A DNA stretch of 64,000 nucleotides from Catonia carolina. Lineage: Eukaryota; Arthropoda; Insecta; Hemiptera; Achilidae. The translations under genes were made by a program, and so were the position numbers. Positions 63,291 to 64,000 of the stretch are shown here, in pieces; position 1 is the first letter of the stretch; each line of letters starts with the position of its first letter. The stretch covers positions 110,020,819 to 110,084,818 of the forward strand of contig JAQMRL010000003.1 of assembly GCA_035578175.1 (NCBI GenBank), read 5' to 3'. The notes under the pieces are model-generated. The model saw only the letters and a program-made list of their open reading frames with translations. It had not been told where the DNA came from and made no database searches.

Positions 63291-63841
63291 ATTCAGTTCA
63301 ATAAACTGATTCGAAATTGCATTGTTATTCAATTCACAATGAATACATTATATTTAGATAGCATTTTTTTTTAAATACACATTAATTACCAGAACCCTAT
63401 AGAACAAAGTTACACGTAGATTGTTTATGTGGTTGCTGTATTTATAAATGTTTTTCTTAAGATACAACATATTATATTTTCAAAATACGTACGTTTTGGA
63501 TTCCTTTACACGTTTAAATTAGTTAGGAAATACCGTAACAATATTTAAATTTTAAATTACATGTCTGTATGACAATCAAATAAAATTTCACCACAATTTT
63601 TTTTTTTTTAATATTCTCATATCACCCCATGAGTGAACGTTCAACTTTACGCACATGCACATTAGAATAAACTGGACAATTTGCTGTTTAAATATAATAC
63701 AATGGTGTTCCAATACAATTTCTTCACAAACACCTCCAATCTCCCAAGCTGAGTATACGTAAAAACGGAGATTTCAAAGCGTTAGTAAATATTTCACTAG
63801 TTTATAATACAATTCATTTAATATTTTGTACAGTATATCAT

Positions 63842-63925
63842 TTTGACAATGTTTCCCGTGGTTTTTTCACCTCTGCTGAACTTCCAGGTAAATTTCTGAA
63901 AAGTTCCTTTCTTCTGACCATGTAC
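63842..63925 (-). CDS. Possible terminal exon, unrecognised
   Basis: On the minus strand an AAAG-like acceptor is followed by YMVRRKELFRNLPGSSAEVK then KPRETLSK and a stop near 63835. The composition looks protein-like and unlike its AT-rich surroundings. I do not recognise it. It may be chance; no upstream exon is visible before the window ends. Confidence 0.22.
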
Positions 63926-64000
63926 TTTACTTTAAAATTCATTTACAAACTCTAAATTCACACAGCATTAAAAATCTTATCACATTTTATATAACAAATA

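Overview
This window is nuclear DNA from an animal, almost certainly an insect. It is AT-rich and intron-containing, carries tRNA-derived SINEs, non-LTR retrotransposons and many mariner-type elements, and shows no bacterial operon structure. A large, repeat-swollen genome such as that of a hemipteran or polyneopteran would fit, but the species cannot be fixed from the sequence.

The one host gene I can support is on the minus strand and reads from about 59,340 down to 40,571. It is the homologue of CHTOP (chromatin target of PRMT1, also called FOP), an RGG-rich nuclear RNA-binding protein of the TREX mRNA-export pathway. Five coding exons (59172-59340, 54129-54384, 48724-48942, 45734-45827, 40571-40835) join with matching phases (0, 1, 1, 2) and GT/AG borders, giving 333 codons plus stop. 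The exon with the conserved start is not visible and probably lies beyond 64,000 or in a form I cannot recognise. All its introns are packed with transposons.

Everything else recognisable is mobile DNA. (i) About 20 copies or pieces of one roughly 0.95-kb family have the layout of non-autonomous Helentrons (HINE/DINE-1 type): a 5' TC end, 13-bp subterminal inverted repeats, an internal (CA)n tract and a 3' hairpin. (ii) Tc1/mariner elements include an intact DD41D (rosa-like) copy at 21314-22672, an intact DD34D mariner at 40995-42293, three internally deleted copies (8377, 37233, 50138) and two palindromic foldback derivatives (42417-43114 and 51159-51918). (iii) Pogo-like, hAT, TTAA-flanked (piggyBac-like) and MULE-like small elements are present, several with readable target duplications. 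(iv) Fragments come from at least four non-LTR retrotransposon types. (v) There is a polyA-tailed tRNA-derived SINE, a second tRNA-derived SINE, and a roughly 430-bp repeat ending in (AAC)n.

Region by region: 1-20,000 is Helentron-like copies with LINE, SINE and mariner fragments. 20,000-33,300 holds AAC repeats, the rosa-like element, RTE-type LINEs, a 145-bp tandem array, a hAT inside a SINE, and TTAA and pogo-like elements. 33,300-40,500 holds a TTAA-type repeat, AAC repeats, a deleted mariner and a LINE inside a pogo-like element. 40,571-59,340 is CHTOP with element-filled introns. 59,341-64,000 is AT-rich DNA with a degenerate satellite and one SINE.

The nesting gives relative ages. Many insertions can be read against an empty site in another copy, so this window works as a record of successive transposition waves. 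The items I would look at first are the two foldback mariner derivatives, the long-TIR TTAA element carrying exon-like pieces (43338-45460), and the Helentron-like family with its head-to-tail arrays.
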